From an uncultured Aquincola sp. (GTDB taxonomy: Bacteria > Pseudomonadota > Gammaproteobacteria > Burkholderiales > Burkholderiaceae): 13,593 nucleotides of DNA. The stretch is from assembly GCA_937883885.1 (NCBI GenBank), contig CAKZXL010000480.1:1-13593 (forward strand), read 5' to 3'. A model generated the notes under the pieces. It saw only the letters and a program-made list of their open reading frames with translations, was not told the origin of the DNA and ran no database searches. The position numbers and the translations under genes are program-made. Positions 7,601 to 13,593 of the stretch are shown here, piece by piece (positions within the stretch are counted from its first letter, which is position 1; each line of letters opens with the position of its first letter).

Positions 7601-7608
7601 GCCTGCCG

Positions 7609-9018
7609 TCACACCCAGCCCTGGCGCTGGCAGTCCTGCAGCGTCAGGTCCAGGCAGCGCCGGATCAGCGCCGCCATCTCGTCGATCTGCGCCCGGGTGA
7701 TCACCAGCGGCGGCGCGATGATCATGCGGTCGCCCACCGCCCGCATGATCAGCCCGTTGGCAAAGCAGTGGCCGCGGCACACCATGCCCACCGACAGCGA
7801 TTCGTCGAAGCGCTGGCCGCGGGTGCCGGTGCCCTTGCCGTCGCGCCGGCCCAGCTGCAGCGCCGCCATCAGGCCGCAGGTCTGTGTCTCGACCACCAGC
7901 GGGTGGTCGGCCAGCTGCGCATACAGCTCGGCCAGGCAGGGGCCGGTGTCGTCGTGCACCTGCTGCACCAGGCCCAGCTGCTGGATGAGCCGGATGTTGG
8001 CCAGCGCCACAGCACAGGCCACCGGGTGGCCCGAGTAGGTGTAGCCGTGCTCGAACTCGCCGCCTTGCTCGATCAGCACCTTCGCCACCCGGTCGCCCAA
8101 CAGCACGCCGCCCAGCGGGATGTAGCCCGAGGTCACGCCCTTGGCGAAGGTGATGAGGTCGGGCTTGAAGCCGAAGCGCTGGCAGCCGAACCAGTGGCCG
8201 GTGCGGCCGAAGCCGCAGATCACCTCGTCGCTGACCAACAGCACACCGTACTTGTCGCAGATGCGCTGGATCTCGGGCCAGTAGGTCTCGGGCGGCACGA
8301 TCACGCCGCCGGCGCCCTGCACCGGCTCGCCGATGAAGGCGGCCACCTTCTCGGGGCCGACGGCCAGGATCTTCTGCTCCAGCCAGCTGGCGGCCACGCG
8401 GCCGAATTCTTCGCGGCTCATGTCGCCGCCGTTCTCGAACCAGTGGGGCTGCTCGATGTGCTGGATGCCGGGGATGGGCAGGCCGCCCTGGGCATGCATG
8501 CCGCTCATGCCGCCCAGCGAGGCGCCAGCCATGGTGGAGCCGTGGTAGGCGTTCTTGCGGCTCAGGATGACCGAGCGCTGCGGCTGGCCCAGCACGTCCC
8601 AGTAGCGGCGCACCATGCGCACGATGGTGTCGTTGCCCTCGGAGCCCGAGCCGCTGAAGAACACGCGGCTGAAGCCCGGCGGGCTGACTTCGGCCAGCAG
8701 CTCGGCCAGCTCGATGGCCGGCGGCGTGGCCGTCTGGAAGAACGCGTTGTAGAAGGGCAGCTGGCCCAGCTGGCGCGTGGCGGCGTCGATCAGCGCCTGC
8801 TGGCCGTAGCCCACGTTGACGCACCACAGGCCGCTCATCGCATCGAGGATGCGGTGGCCGTCGCTGTCGGTCAGGTAGATGTTCTCGGCCTGCGTGATGA
8901 TGCGCGAGCCCTTCTTGGCCAGCGCCTGAAAGTCGGTGAACGGATGCAGGAAGTGCGCCGCATCGGCCGCCTGCCATTGCTGGGTGCTGCGCGAGGCGGA
9001 CATGGTGGTGGAAGTCAT
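7609..9018 (-). CDS. spuC: Putrescine:pyruvate aminotransferase SpuC (class III, PLP-dependent)
   Basis: This 469-residue class III aminotransferase probably moves the amino group of putrescine to pyruvate, giving 4-aminobutyraldehyde and alanine in the cytoplasm. Visible family features are the Gly-Ser-Glu phosphate-binding turn near 124-127, Tyr158-His159 that stacks on the cofactor, Asp264 in SDEVICGFGR that contacts the pyridine nitrogen, and Lys293 in FAKGVTSG that forms the Schiff base. HPFTDF near the N-terminus and ILDAMSGLWCVNVGYG are typical of SpuC-like enzymes. The frame could start with TTG at 9036, but the ATG at 9018 has GAAGGA six bases upstream, so I chose it. The place between puuA/spuB and spuD/spuE-like genes matches the P. 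aeruginosa spu locus. Exact substrate preference (putrescine, cadaverine or other amines) cannot be read from sequence. Confidence 0.92.
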   Translation of the reverse strand: MTSTTMSASRSTQQWQAADAAHFLHPFTDFQALAKKGSRIITQAENIYLTDSDGHRILDAMSGLWCVNVGYGQQALIDAATRQLGQLPFYNAFFQTATPPAIELAELLAEVSPPGFSRVFFSGSGSEGNDTIVRMVRRYWDVLGQPQRSVILSRKNAYHGSTMAGASLGGMSGMHAQGGLPIPGIQHIEQPHWFENGGDMSREEFGRVAASWLEQKILAVGPEKVAAFIGEPVQGAGGVIVPPETYWPEIQRICDKYGVLLVSDEVICGFGRTGHWFGCQRFGFKPDLITFAKGVTSGYIPLGGVLLGDRVAKVLIEQGGEFEHGYTYSGHPVACAVALANIRLIQQLGLVQQVHDDTGPCLAELYAQLADHPLVVETQTCGLMAALQLGRRDGKGTGTRGQRFDESLSVGMVCRGHCFANGLIMRAVGDRMIIAPPLVITRAQIDEMAALIRRCLDLTLQDCQRQGWV

Positions 9019-9024
9019 GGTCGA

Positions 9025-9030
9025 TCCTTC
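9025..9030 (-). promoter_or_regulatory. Ribosome binding site that fixes the spuC start
   Basis: GAAGGA on the minus strand lies 6 bases before the ATG at 9018. It supports that ATG over the in-frame TTG at 9036, which would place this motif inside the coding region. Confidence 0.7.
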
Positions 9031-9083
9031 ACTCAAGACCAGCGCGCGGATGAGACGCGACGCTGGCAGATGGTCTTCAAGCA

Positions 9084-9149
9084 GCCACCGTGGAACCGGC
9101 TTGGCCGGGCCACCGGTGGCGCCCCCTGGGGGTGCGCCGCAGGCGCTCC
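9084..9149 (-). repeat. Palindrome-rich block between puuA and spuC, possible REP-like element
   Basis: The 138-base gap holds several overlapping inverted repeats. GCCACCG (9084-9090) pairs with CGGTGGC (9114-9120). GCCACCGGTGGC (9109-9120) is a perfect palindrome. GGCGC (9118-9122) can pair with GCGCC (9134-9138), and the latter also pairs with GGCGC (9142-9146). The last hairpin extends through a mismatch to 9131-9149 and begins 7 bases after the puuA stop. This density, with C and G runs near 9122-9132 and 9149-9155, resembles dispersed intergenic palindromes of Burkholderiales genomes. Only one copy is visible here, so a repeat family is inferred. No T-tract is present. Confidence 0.45.
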
Positions 9150-9156
9150 GGGGGGT

Positions 9157-10524
9157 CTACACGTGCAGCAACAGGTGTTCGCGTTCCCAGGGTGAGATCA
9201 CCTTCATGAACTCGGCGTACTCGATCTCCTTGATCTCGGTGTACACGGTGACGAAGGACTCGCCCAGCACCTGGGCCAGGTCGCTTTCGGCCCGCAGCAG
9301 GTGCAGCGCTTCGCCCAGGCTGCGCGGCAGCGAGAACTCGCCCAGGTAGGCGTCGCCCTTGCACTCCGGCGTCGGGTCGATGCGGTTCTTGATGCCCAGG
9401 TAGCCGCAGGCCAGCGTGGCCGCCAGCGCCACATAGGGGTTAGCGTCGGCGCCGATCACGCGGTTTTCCACCCGGCGCGCGGCCGGGCCGGCCACCGGGC
9501 TGCGGATGCCCACGGTGCGGTTGTCGGTGCCCCACTGGATGTTGATGGGCGCCGCATTGCTGCGCACCAGCCGGCGGTAGCTGTTGACGTAGGGCGCAAA
9601 CAGCGCCATGGCCGCCGGGATGTACTTCTGCAGCCCGCCGATGTACCAATAGAACTCGGGGCTGGGCGTGCCGTCTTCATTGCTGAAGAGGTTGCGGCCG
9701 GTGGCCTGGCTGACGATGCTCTGGTGCACGTGCATCGCGCTGCCGGGCTCGCCGGCAATCGGCTTGGCCATGAAGGTGGCGAACATGCCGTGGCGCATCG
9801 CCGCCTCGCGCACCGTGCGCTTGAAGAAGAACACCTCGTCGGCCAGGCCCAGCGGATGGGCGTGGAAGAAATTGATCTCCATCTGGCCCGCGCCCACCTC
9901 GTGGATCAGCGTGTCGACGTTGAGCTCCATCTTCTCGCAGTAGGCGTAGACGTCCTCGAACAGCGGATCGAATTCGTTGACGGCATCAATCGAATAGGCC
10001 TGGCGCGAGGTCTCGGCGCGGCCGCTGCGGCCGATGGGCGCCTTCAGCGGCACGTCGGGGTCGGTGTTGCGGTCGACCAGGTAGAACTCCAGCTCGGGCG
10101 CCACCACCGGCTCCCAGCCTTCGGCCGCATACAGGTCGCACACGCGGCGCAGCACCGAGCGCGGCGCAAACGGCACCAGCGTGCCTTCGCGGTCGAAGCA
10201 GTCGTGGATGACCTGCGCCGTGGGGTCGGTGGCCCAGGGCACGATGCGCACGCTGGTCGGGTCCGGCCGCAGGTGCATGTCGCGGTCGGTGGGGTTGATG
10301 ACGTCGTAGTACGGTCCCTCTTCAGGGAACTCGCCCGTCACGCCCATGGCCACCACGGCCTCGGGCAACCGCATGCCGCGGTCTTCGGTGAATTTCTCGC
10401 GCGGCAGGATCTTGCCGCGCGCCACGCCGGTGAGGTCGGGCACCAGGCACTCGATCTCCGTCACGCGGTTCTTGTCGAGCCATTGTTCAAGCTCGCTGAA
10501 GGTGTAGCTGTCTCTGACCACCAT
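9157..10524 (-). CDS. puuA: Gamma-glutamylputrescine synthetase PuuA (SpuB type, glutamine synthetase fold)
   Basis: This 455-residue enzyme of the glutamine synthetase superfamily joins glutamate to putrescine using ATP, the entry step of the glutamylated route. Metal- and substrate-site elements are present: Glu144 and Glu146 in PELEFYL, the HEVGAGQMEINF block at 208-219, His265 and His267 in GSAMHVHQS, Arg336 and Arg341 in NRTVGIRSP, and Glu353 in the ENRVIGADANPY block. The length suits PuuA; true GlnA is usually a little longer and carries an adenylylation Tyr loop that I do not recognise. The frame is open far upstream, but the ATG at 10524 has AGG six bases before it and begins like family members. 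The added residues would read out of frame through puuD. Spermidine or cadaverine may also be substrates. Confidence 0.93.
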   Translation of the reverse strand: MVVRDSYTFSELEQWLDKNRVTEIECLVPDLTGVARGKILPREKFTEDRGMRLPEAVVAMGVTGEFPEEGPYYDVINPTDRDMHLRPDPTSVRIVPWATDPTAQVIHDCFDREGTLVPFAPRSVLRRVCDLYAAEGWEPVVAPELEFYLVDRNTDPDVPLKAPIGRSGRAETSRQAYSIDAVNEFDPLFEDVYAYCEKMELNVDTLIHEVGAGQMEINFFHAHPLGLADEVFFFKRTVREAAMRHGMFATFMAKPIAGEPGSAMHVHQSIVSQATGRNLFSNEDGTPSPEFYWYIGGLQKYIPAAMALFAPYVNSYRRLVRSNAAPINIQWGTDNRTVGIRSPVAGPAARRVENRVIGADANPYVALAATLACGYLGIKNRIDPTPECKGDAYLGEFSLPRSLGEALHLLRAESDLAQVLGESFVTVYTEIKEIEYAEFMKVISPWEREHLLLHV

Positions 10525-10544
10525 GGGGCACCTGTTCGTCTGTC

Positions 10545-10568
10545 GTGCCGCCTTGCGGGCGGCGGCAC
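10545..10568 (-). other. Stem-loop in the puuA leader
   Basis: GTGCCGCC (10545-10552) and GGCGGCAC (10561-10568) form a perfect 8-base stem with an 8-base loop. In the transcript it ends 20 bases before the puuA ATG, just upstream of the weak AGG ribosome site. It could limit decay entering from puuD or affect puuA translation. Nothing else of note was seen in this 85-base gap besides the stem-loop after puuD. Confidence 0.5.
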
Positions 10569-10590
10569 CTTGGCCCTGGGGAAGGACGGA

Positions 10591-10603
10591 CGCGGGGGCC
10601 GCG
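10591..10603 (-). other. Short stem-loop after puuD
   Basis: CGCGG (10591-10595) and CCGCG (10599-10603) form a 5-base stem with a 3-base loop. In the transcript it begins 6 bases after the puuD stop. It is the weakest of the post-stop hairpins in this block and could arise by chance in such GC-rich DNA. No T-tract follows. Confidence 0.35.
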
Positions 10604-10609
10604 CCCGGT

Positions 10610-11398
10610 TCAGAGGCTTGGGGGTGGGCGATGACGATCGCGGTAGGCGGTGCAGGCTTCGCCGAAGGCGCCGAACAGCTGGCGCGAGATGGGGTTGCTG
10701 GCGGCCAGCCACTCGGGGTGCCACTGCACGCAGAGGTTGAAGCCCGCGGCTTCGATGCTGAAGGCCTCGACCAGGCCATCGGGTGCGCGGGCCTGCACCT
10801 GCACGCCCGGCGCCAGGCGGTCCACCGCCTGGCCATGCACGGAATTGACGCGGAAGCGCTGCTCGCCGGTGATGCGGGCCAGCAGGCTGCCGGGCTCGAC
10901 CAGCACGTCGTGCGAAGGGCCGTACTGCACCTCCACCGGCTGGCTGTCATCGGCGCGGTGGTCGTGGTGCGGCGGTACGTCGTGCACCGCCTGGTGCAGC
11001 GTGCCGCCCAGGGCCACGTTGGCTTCCTGTGCGCCGCGGCAGATGGCCAGCAGCGGAATGCCCCGCTGCAGCACACGCGGAATCAGCCGCAGCGTCCAGG
11101 CATCACGCTCAGGGTCCAGCGGCAGGCTGGCGTCCAGCACCTCTTGCCCGAAGTGGCTGGGATGCACGTTGGAGGGAGAGCCGGTGAGCAGCACGCCATC
11201 GGCCAGGTCCAGCAGCGCGTCGATCTCGTCGGGTTCAACGCCGGGGACGATCAAGGGCTGGCATTGCGCCAACCGCACACCATCGACGTACTTCTTGCCG
11301 GCGATGTGGAAAGGATGGTTGCCGAGCACCCGGTTGCAGGCAGGAACCAGCACCACGGGTTTGGCAGGAGACTTCACAGCAGTCAGAGGCAAGCTCAT
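10610..11398 (-). CDS. puuD: Gamma-glutamyl-GABA hydrolase PuuD (SpuA type, class I amidotransferase fold)
   Basis: This 262-residue cytoplasmic hydrolase of peptidase family C26 splits gamma-glutamyl-GABA into glutamate and GABA, the last step of the glutamylated route. The triad is visible: nucleophile Cys120 in AICRGAQE, with His227 and Glu229 in QWHPEW. NSVHGQ at 185-190 and the segment DGVLLTGSPSNVHPSHF are also typical. E. coli PuuD has 254 residues. The start is uncertain because the frame continues to ATGs at 11446 and 11473, and none has a good ribosome site. I chose 11398 because the conserved fold begins soon after and the upstream residues look unlike the family. The ATG at 11473 would lie 7 bases after the puuB stop, so coupled translation from there remains possible. 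Confidence 0.92.
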   Translation of the reverse strand: MSLPLTAVKSPAKPVVLVPACNRVLGNHPFHIAGKKYVDGVRLAQCQPLIVPGVEPDEIDALLDLADGVLLTGSPSNVHPSHFGQEVLDASLPLDPERDAWTLRLIPRVLQRGIPLLAICRGAQEANVALGGTLHQAVHDVPPHHDHRADDSQPVEVQYGPSHDVLVEPGSLLARITGEQRFRVNSVHGQAVDRLAPGVQVQARAPDGLVEAFSIEAAGFNLCVQWHPEWLAASNPISRQLFGAFGEACTAYRDRHRPPPSL

Positions 11399-11418
11399 GG
11401 GCAGTGGCGATGCAGCAA

Positions 11419-11471
11419 GTGTGCCAACAAGCAAGCATTTGCGCATGCGGGCTTGGCCGGATGGCGCACAC
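11419..11471 (-). other. Nested inverted repeats between puuB and the chosen puuD start
   Basis: GTGTGC (11419-11424) is complementary to GCACAC (11466-11471), and inside it CAAGC (11432-11436) pairs with GCTTG (11451-11455). The pair could form one interrupted hairpin in the leader of puuD if translation begins at 11398. If puuD starts at 11473 or 11446 most of this would be coding and the structure probably fortuitous. The stretch otherwise shows no recognisable site. Confidence 0.3.
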
Positions 11472-11480
11472 ATGAAGTGC

Positions 11481-12788
11481 TCACAGCAAGTCCCTCAAGC
11501 GGTAGTACGCCATCGCCAGCGCCAGGGCCGGCATGCGCAACAGCCGGCCGCCCGGAAACGCCCGGTGCTGGAGCTGCGCGAACACGTCGAAGCGGCCGGC
11601 ATCACCGGCCATGGCCTCGGCCACCACCTGGCCGGCCAGGCCGGTGAGCGCCAGGCCATGGCCCGAGAAGCCTTGCAGGTAGTACACGTCGCGGCCGATG
11701 CGGCCGAAGTCGGGCGCTCGGCTCATCGAGATGTCGACAAAGCCGCCCCAGGCGTACTCGACCTTCACGCCCGCCAGTTGCGGGAAGGTGCCCACCATCT
11801 GCTGGCGCATGCCTTCGGCCAGGTCGGCCGGCGTTTGCGCGGTGTAGCTGGCGCGGCCGCCATACAGCATGCGGTGATCGGCCGTGGGGCGGAAGTAGTC
11901 CAGCACGAAGTTGTTGTCGCACACCGCCGCGCCGCAGGGCACCAGGGCTTGCGCACGCTCGGCGCCCAGCGCCTCGCTGCACACGATGTAGGTGCCGACC
12001 GGCATCACCCGCGGCGACAGGCGCGGCGCCAGCCGCGGCGAAAACTCCTGCAGGTACACATTGCCGGCCAGCAGCACCTGGCGCGCCAGCACGCTGCCTT
12101 GCGCGGTGCGCAGGCGCTGGCCGCCGGCCTCGGGCTGCATGGACGTGACGGCGCTGCCCTCATGCAGGCGCACGCCCAGATCCAGGGCTGCGCGAGCCAA
12201 ACCTTGCGTGTACTTCAGCGGATGCAGGTGGCCCGAGCGCGGGTCGTAGGCCCCGGCCACGTAGCGCGGGCTGTCGATCCAGCGCGGCAGCTCGGCCTGT
12301 TCGATCCACTGCTGCGCATAGCCGTAGTGCTGCGCCAGGTGGTCCACGCCTTCACGCAGCGCGCGCGCCTTGCGCGGGTTCACCGCCACGCCCAGGTAGC
12401 CGTCGCGCCATTGCGCATCGATGCCGAATCGCGCGCAGCGATCATGGATGAGGTCGATGGCCTGCAGCGTCATGTCCCACACGCGGCGGGCTTCATGCAG
12501 GCCCAGTTCGGCCTCGATGCTGGCCTGGTCGGCGGCCAGGCCATGAATCACCTGGCCGCCGTTGCGGCCGCTGGCGCCAAAGCCGATGTGCTGGGCTTCC
12601 AGCAGCATCACGTCCAGGCCCCGCTGCCGCAGCTCGATGGCCGCCGACAGGCCGGCCAGACCACCGCCGACGATGGCGACGTCGGCCTTTGCATCGCCCA
12701 GCAAGGGCGCATGGGCTGCGCCACGCGGGGCCGTGGCGTCGTAGTAAGACAGCCGCGTCAGCTCACGGTCGGTCTCGAGGAAGCCCAT
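11481..12788 (-). CDS. puuB: Gamma-glutamylputrescine oxidase PuuB (FAD-dependent, DadA family)
   Basis: This 435-residue flavoenzyme oxidises gamma-glutamylputrescine with O2 to gamma-glutamyl-gamma-aminobutyraldehyde, releasing ammonia and hydrogen peroxide. The N-terminal Rossmann fold shows the FAD dinucleotide motif VAIVGGGLAGLSAAIEL (37-53), with Glu64 at the end of the second strand. GFGASGRNGGQV (69-80) is a PuuB/DadA-family signature. The C-terminal phrases YYLQGFSGHGLALTGLAGQ and FPGGRLLR, the ending MAYYRLRDLL and the total length closely match E. coli PuuB (about 426 residues) from memory. The gene starts 16 bases after the aminotransferase stop, and AAGGA overlaps that stop but lies about 12 bases from the ATG, rather far. 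PuuB is not part of the classic P. aeruginosa spuA-H block, so its linkage here is notable. Confidence 0.93.
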   Translation of the reverse strand: MGFLETDRELTRLSYYDATAPRGAAHAPLLGDAKADVAIVGGGLAGLSAAIELRQRGLDVMLLEAQHIGFGASGRNGGQVIHGLAADQASIEAELGLHEARRVWDMTLQAIDLIHDRCARFGIDAQWRDGYLGVAVNPRKARALREGVDHLAQHYGYAQQWIEQAELPRWIDSPRYVAGAYDPRSGHLHPLKYTQGLARAALDLGVRLHEGSAVTSMQPEAGGQRLRTAQGSVLARQVLLAGNVYLQEFSPRLAPRLSPRVMPVGTYIVCSEALGAERAQALVPCGAAVCDNNFVLDYFRPTADHRMLYGGRASYTAQTPADLAEGMRQQMVGTFPQLAGVKVEYAWGGFVDISMSRAPDFGRIGRDVYYLQGFSGHGLALTGLAGQVVAEAMAGDAGRFDVFAQLQHRAFPGGRLLRMPALALAMAYYRLRDLL

Positions 12789-12804
12789 GCGATGGCAGCG
12801 TCCT

Positions 12805-13593
12805 TCAGGCCACGCGAGCGATGGCGGTGCGCAGGGTGGCGACGATGCGGTCGATGTGCTCGCGCTCGATGATCAGCGGCGGCGACAGCGCGATGGTGTC
12901 GCCGGTGGTGCGGATCATCAGCCCCTGTTCCCAGCAGTAGAGGAAGACGTCGAAGGCCCGCTTGCCCGGCTCTCCGGCGCGGGGTGCCAGCTCCACGCCG
13001 CCCACCAGGCCGATGTTGCGGATGTCGATGACGTTGGGCAGGCCCTTGAGGCTGTGCAGCGACTCGGCGAAGTAGCCCTGCAGTTCGCCCGCACGGGTCA
13101 GCAGGCCTTCTTCGGCATAGGTGTCCAGCGTGGCCAGCGCGGCGGCGCAGGCCAGCGGGTGGGCCGAGTAGGTGTAGCCATGGAAGAACTCGATCAGGTG
13201 CTCGGGCCCGTTCATGAACACGTCGTGGATCTTCTGCTTCGCGAACACCGCGCCCATCGGCACGCAGCCGTTGGTCAGGCCCTTGGCCACCGTCATCAGG
13301 TCGGGCGTCACGCCGAAGGTCTGCGCCGCGAAGGGCTGGCCGGTGCGGCCGAAACCGGTGATCACCTCGTCGAAGATCAGCAGGATGCCGTGCTTGTCGC
13401 AGATCTCGCGCAGGCGCTGCAGGTAGCCCTGCGGCGGAATCAGCACGCCGGTGGAGCCGGCCACCGGCTCGACGATGATCGCGGCCACGTTGCTCGGGTC
13501 GTGCAGCGGCAGGATGCGGGTCTCGAGCTCGACCAGCGGGTCCTCGGCCCACACCGGTTCCTGGTTGTGGATGTAGGCGTTGTTGACCGGGTC
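12805..13593 (-). CDS. Omega-amino-acid:pyruvate aminotransferase, BauA-like (N-terminus truncated by window edge)
   Basis: This is the C-terminal 262 residues of a class III PLP-dependent aminotransferase of about 440-450 residues; the open frame runs to the window edge. The visible part has EPVAGSTGVLIPP, the Asp in IFDEVITGFGRTG (residue 75 of the fragment), the Schiff-base Lys in VAKGLTNG (residue 104) and HGYTYSAHPLACAA. The order and spacing resemble beta-alanine:pyruvate aminotransferases such as BauA more than SpuC. As first visible gene in a route that ends in GABA, it may serve as the GABA aminotransferase (PuuE role), or it may handle beta-alanine from the propylamine part of spermidine. 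Both are inference. The operon promoter must lie upstream of the window. The GTG at 13554 is an internal Val codon, not a start. Confidence 0.88.
   Translation of the reverse strand, partial: DPVNNAYIHNQEPVWAEDPLVELETRILPLHDPSNVAAIIVEPVAGSTGVLIPPQGYLQRLREICDKHGILLIFDEVITGFGRTGQPFAAQTFGVTPDLMTVAKGLTNGCVPMGAVFAKQKIHDVFMNGPEHLIEFFHGYTYSAHPLACAAALATLDTYAEEGLLTRAGELQGYFAESLHSLKGLPNVIDIRNIGLVGGVELAPRAGEPGKRAFDVFLYCWEQGLMIRTTGDTIALSPPLIIEREHIDRIVATLRTAIARVA

Noticed and set aside
9084..9149. CRISPR array or insertion-sequence end
   Set aside because: There are no regularly spaced direct repeats, no transposase gene and no flanking target duplication in view.
7768..10740. Two further long plus-strand frames opposite spuC and puuA
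   Set aside because: Both are rich in His, Ala, Gly and Val, with no domain signature, no convincing start region, and they lie over highly conserved minus-strand enzymes.
9157..11076. A 639-residue form of PuuA with a long N-terminal extension
   Set aside because: The extra 184 residues read puuD in another frame and have low complexity; the family start is at 10524.
10650..12872. Plus-strand open frame of 740 codons opposite puuD and puuB
   Set aside because: Its translation is rich in Ala, Arg, Ser and Gly, shows no motifs, and crosses the boundary of two genes with clear catalytic residues on the other strand.

Overview
The window is a single gene block on the minus strand, read from right to left, and both edges cut through genes. 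It encodes uptake and breakdown of putrescine and related polyamines. Very high GC, strong GC bias at third codon positions and a DUF3138-type porin suggest a betaproteobacterium of the order Burkholderiales. That assignment is inference; no rRNA or other marker is present.

Order of transcription: an omega-amino-acid:pyruvate aminotransferase (N-terminus outside the window); puuB (gamma-glutamylputrescine oxidase); puuD/spuA (gamma-glutamyl-GABA hydrolase); puuA/spuB (gamma-glutamylputrescine synthetase); spuC (putrescine aminotransferase); two potF-type periplasmic binding proteins (equivalent to spuD and spuE); potG, potH and potI (ABC ATPase and two permeases, equivalent to spuFGH); a DUF3138 outer-membrane beta-barrel protein; and puuC (aldehyde dehydrogenase, C-terminus outside the window). 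The central eight genes follow the order of the Pseudomonas aeruginosa spuABCDEFGH locus. Here puuB and an aminotransferase precede them, and a porin and puuC follow.

Together these genes could form a full route. The porin may admit the amine through the outer membrane, a binding protein captures it, and PotGHI imports it. PuuA glutamylates it, PuuB oxidises it, PuuC converts the aldehyde to acid and PuuD releases GABA. The first aminotransferase is a candidate for the next step, GABA to succinic semialdehyde. SpuC offers a second entry by direct transamination.

Gene spacing divides the block into segments. Some junctions are tight (an ATGA overlap and gaps of 10-16 bases). After puuD, puuA, spuC and both binding-protein genes the gaps are 73-138 bases, and each holds a GC-rich stem-loop starting 6-8 bases after the stop codon, without a T-tract. 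No promoter, regulator, tRNA, rRNA, insertion sequence or CRISPR array was recognised. No gene-free stretch exceeds 300 bases; the longest is 138. No gene on the plus strand is supported.
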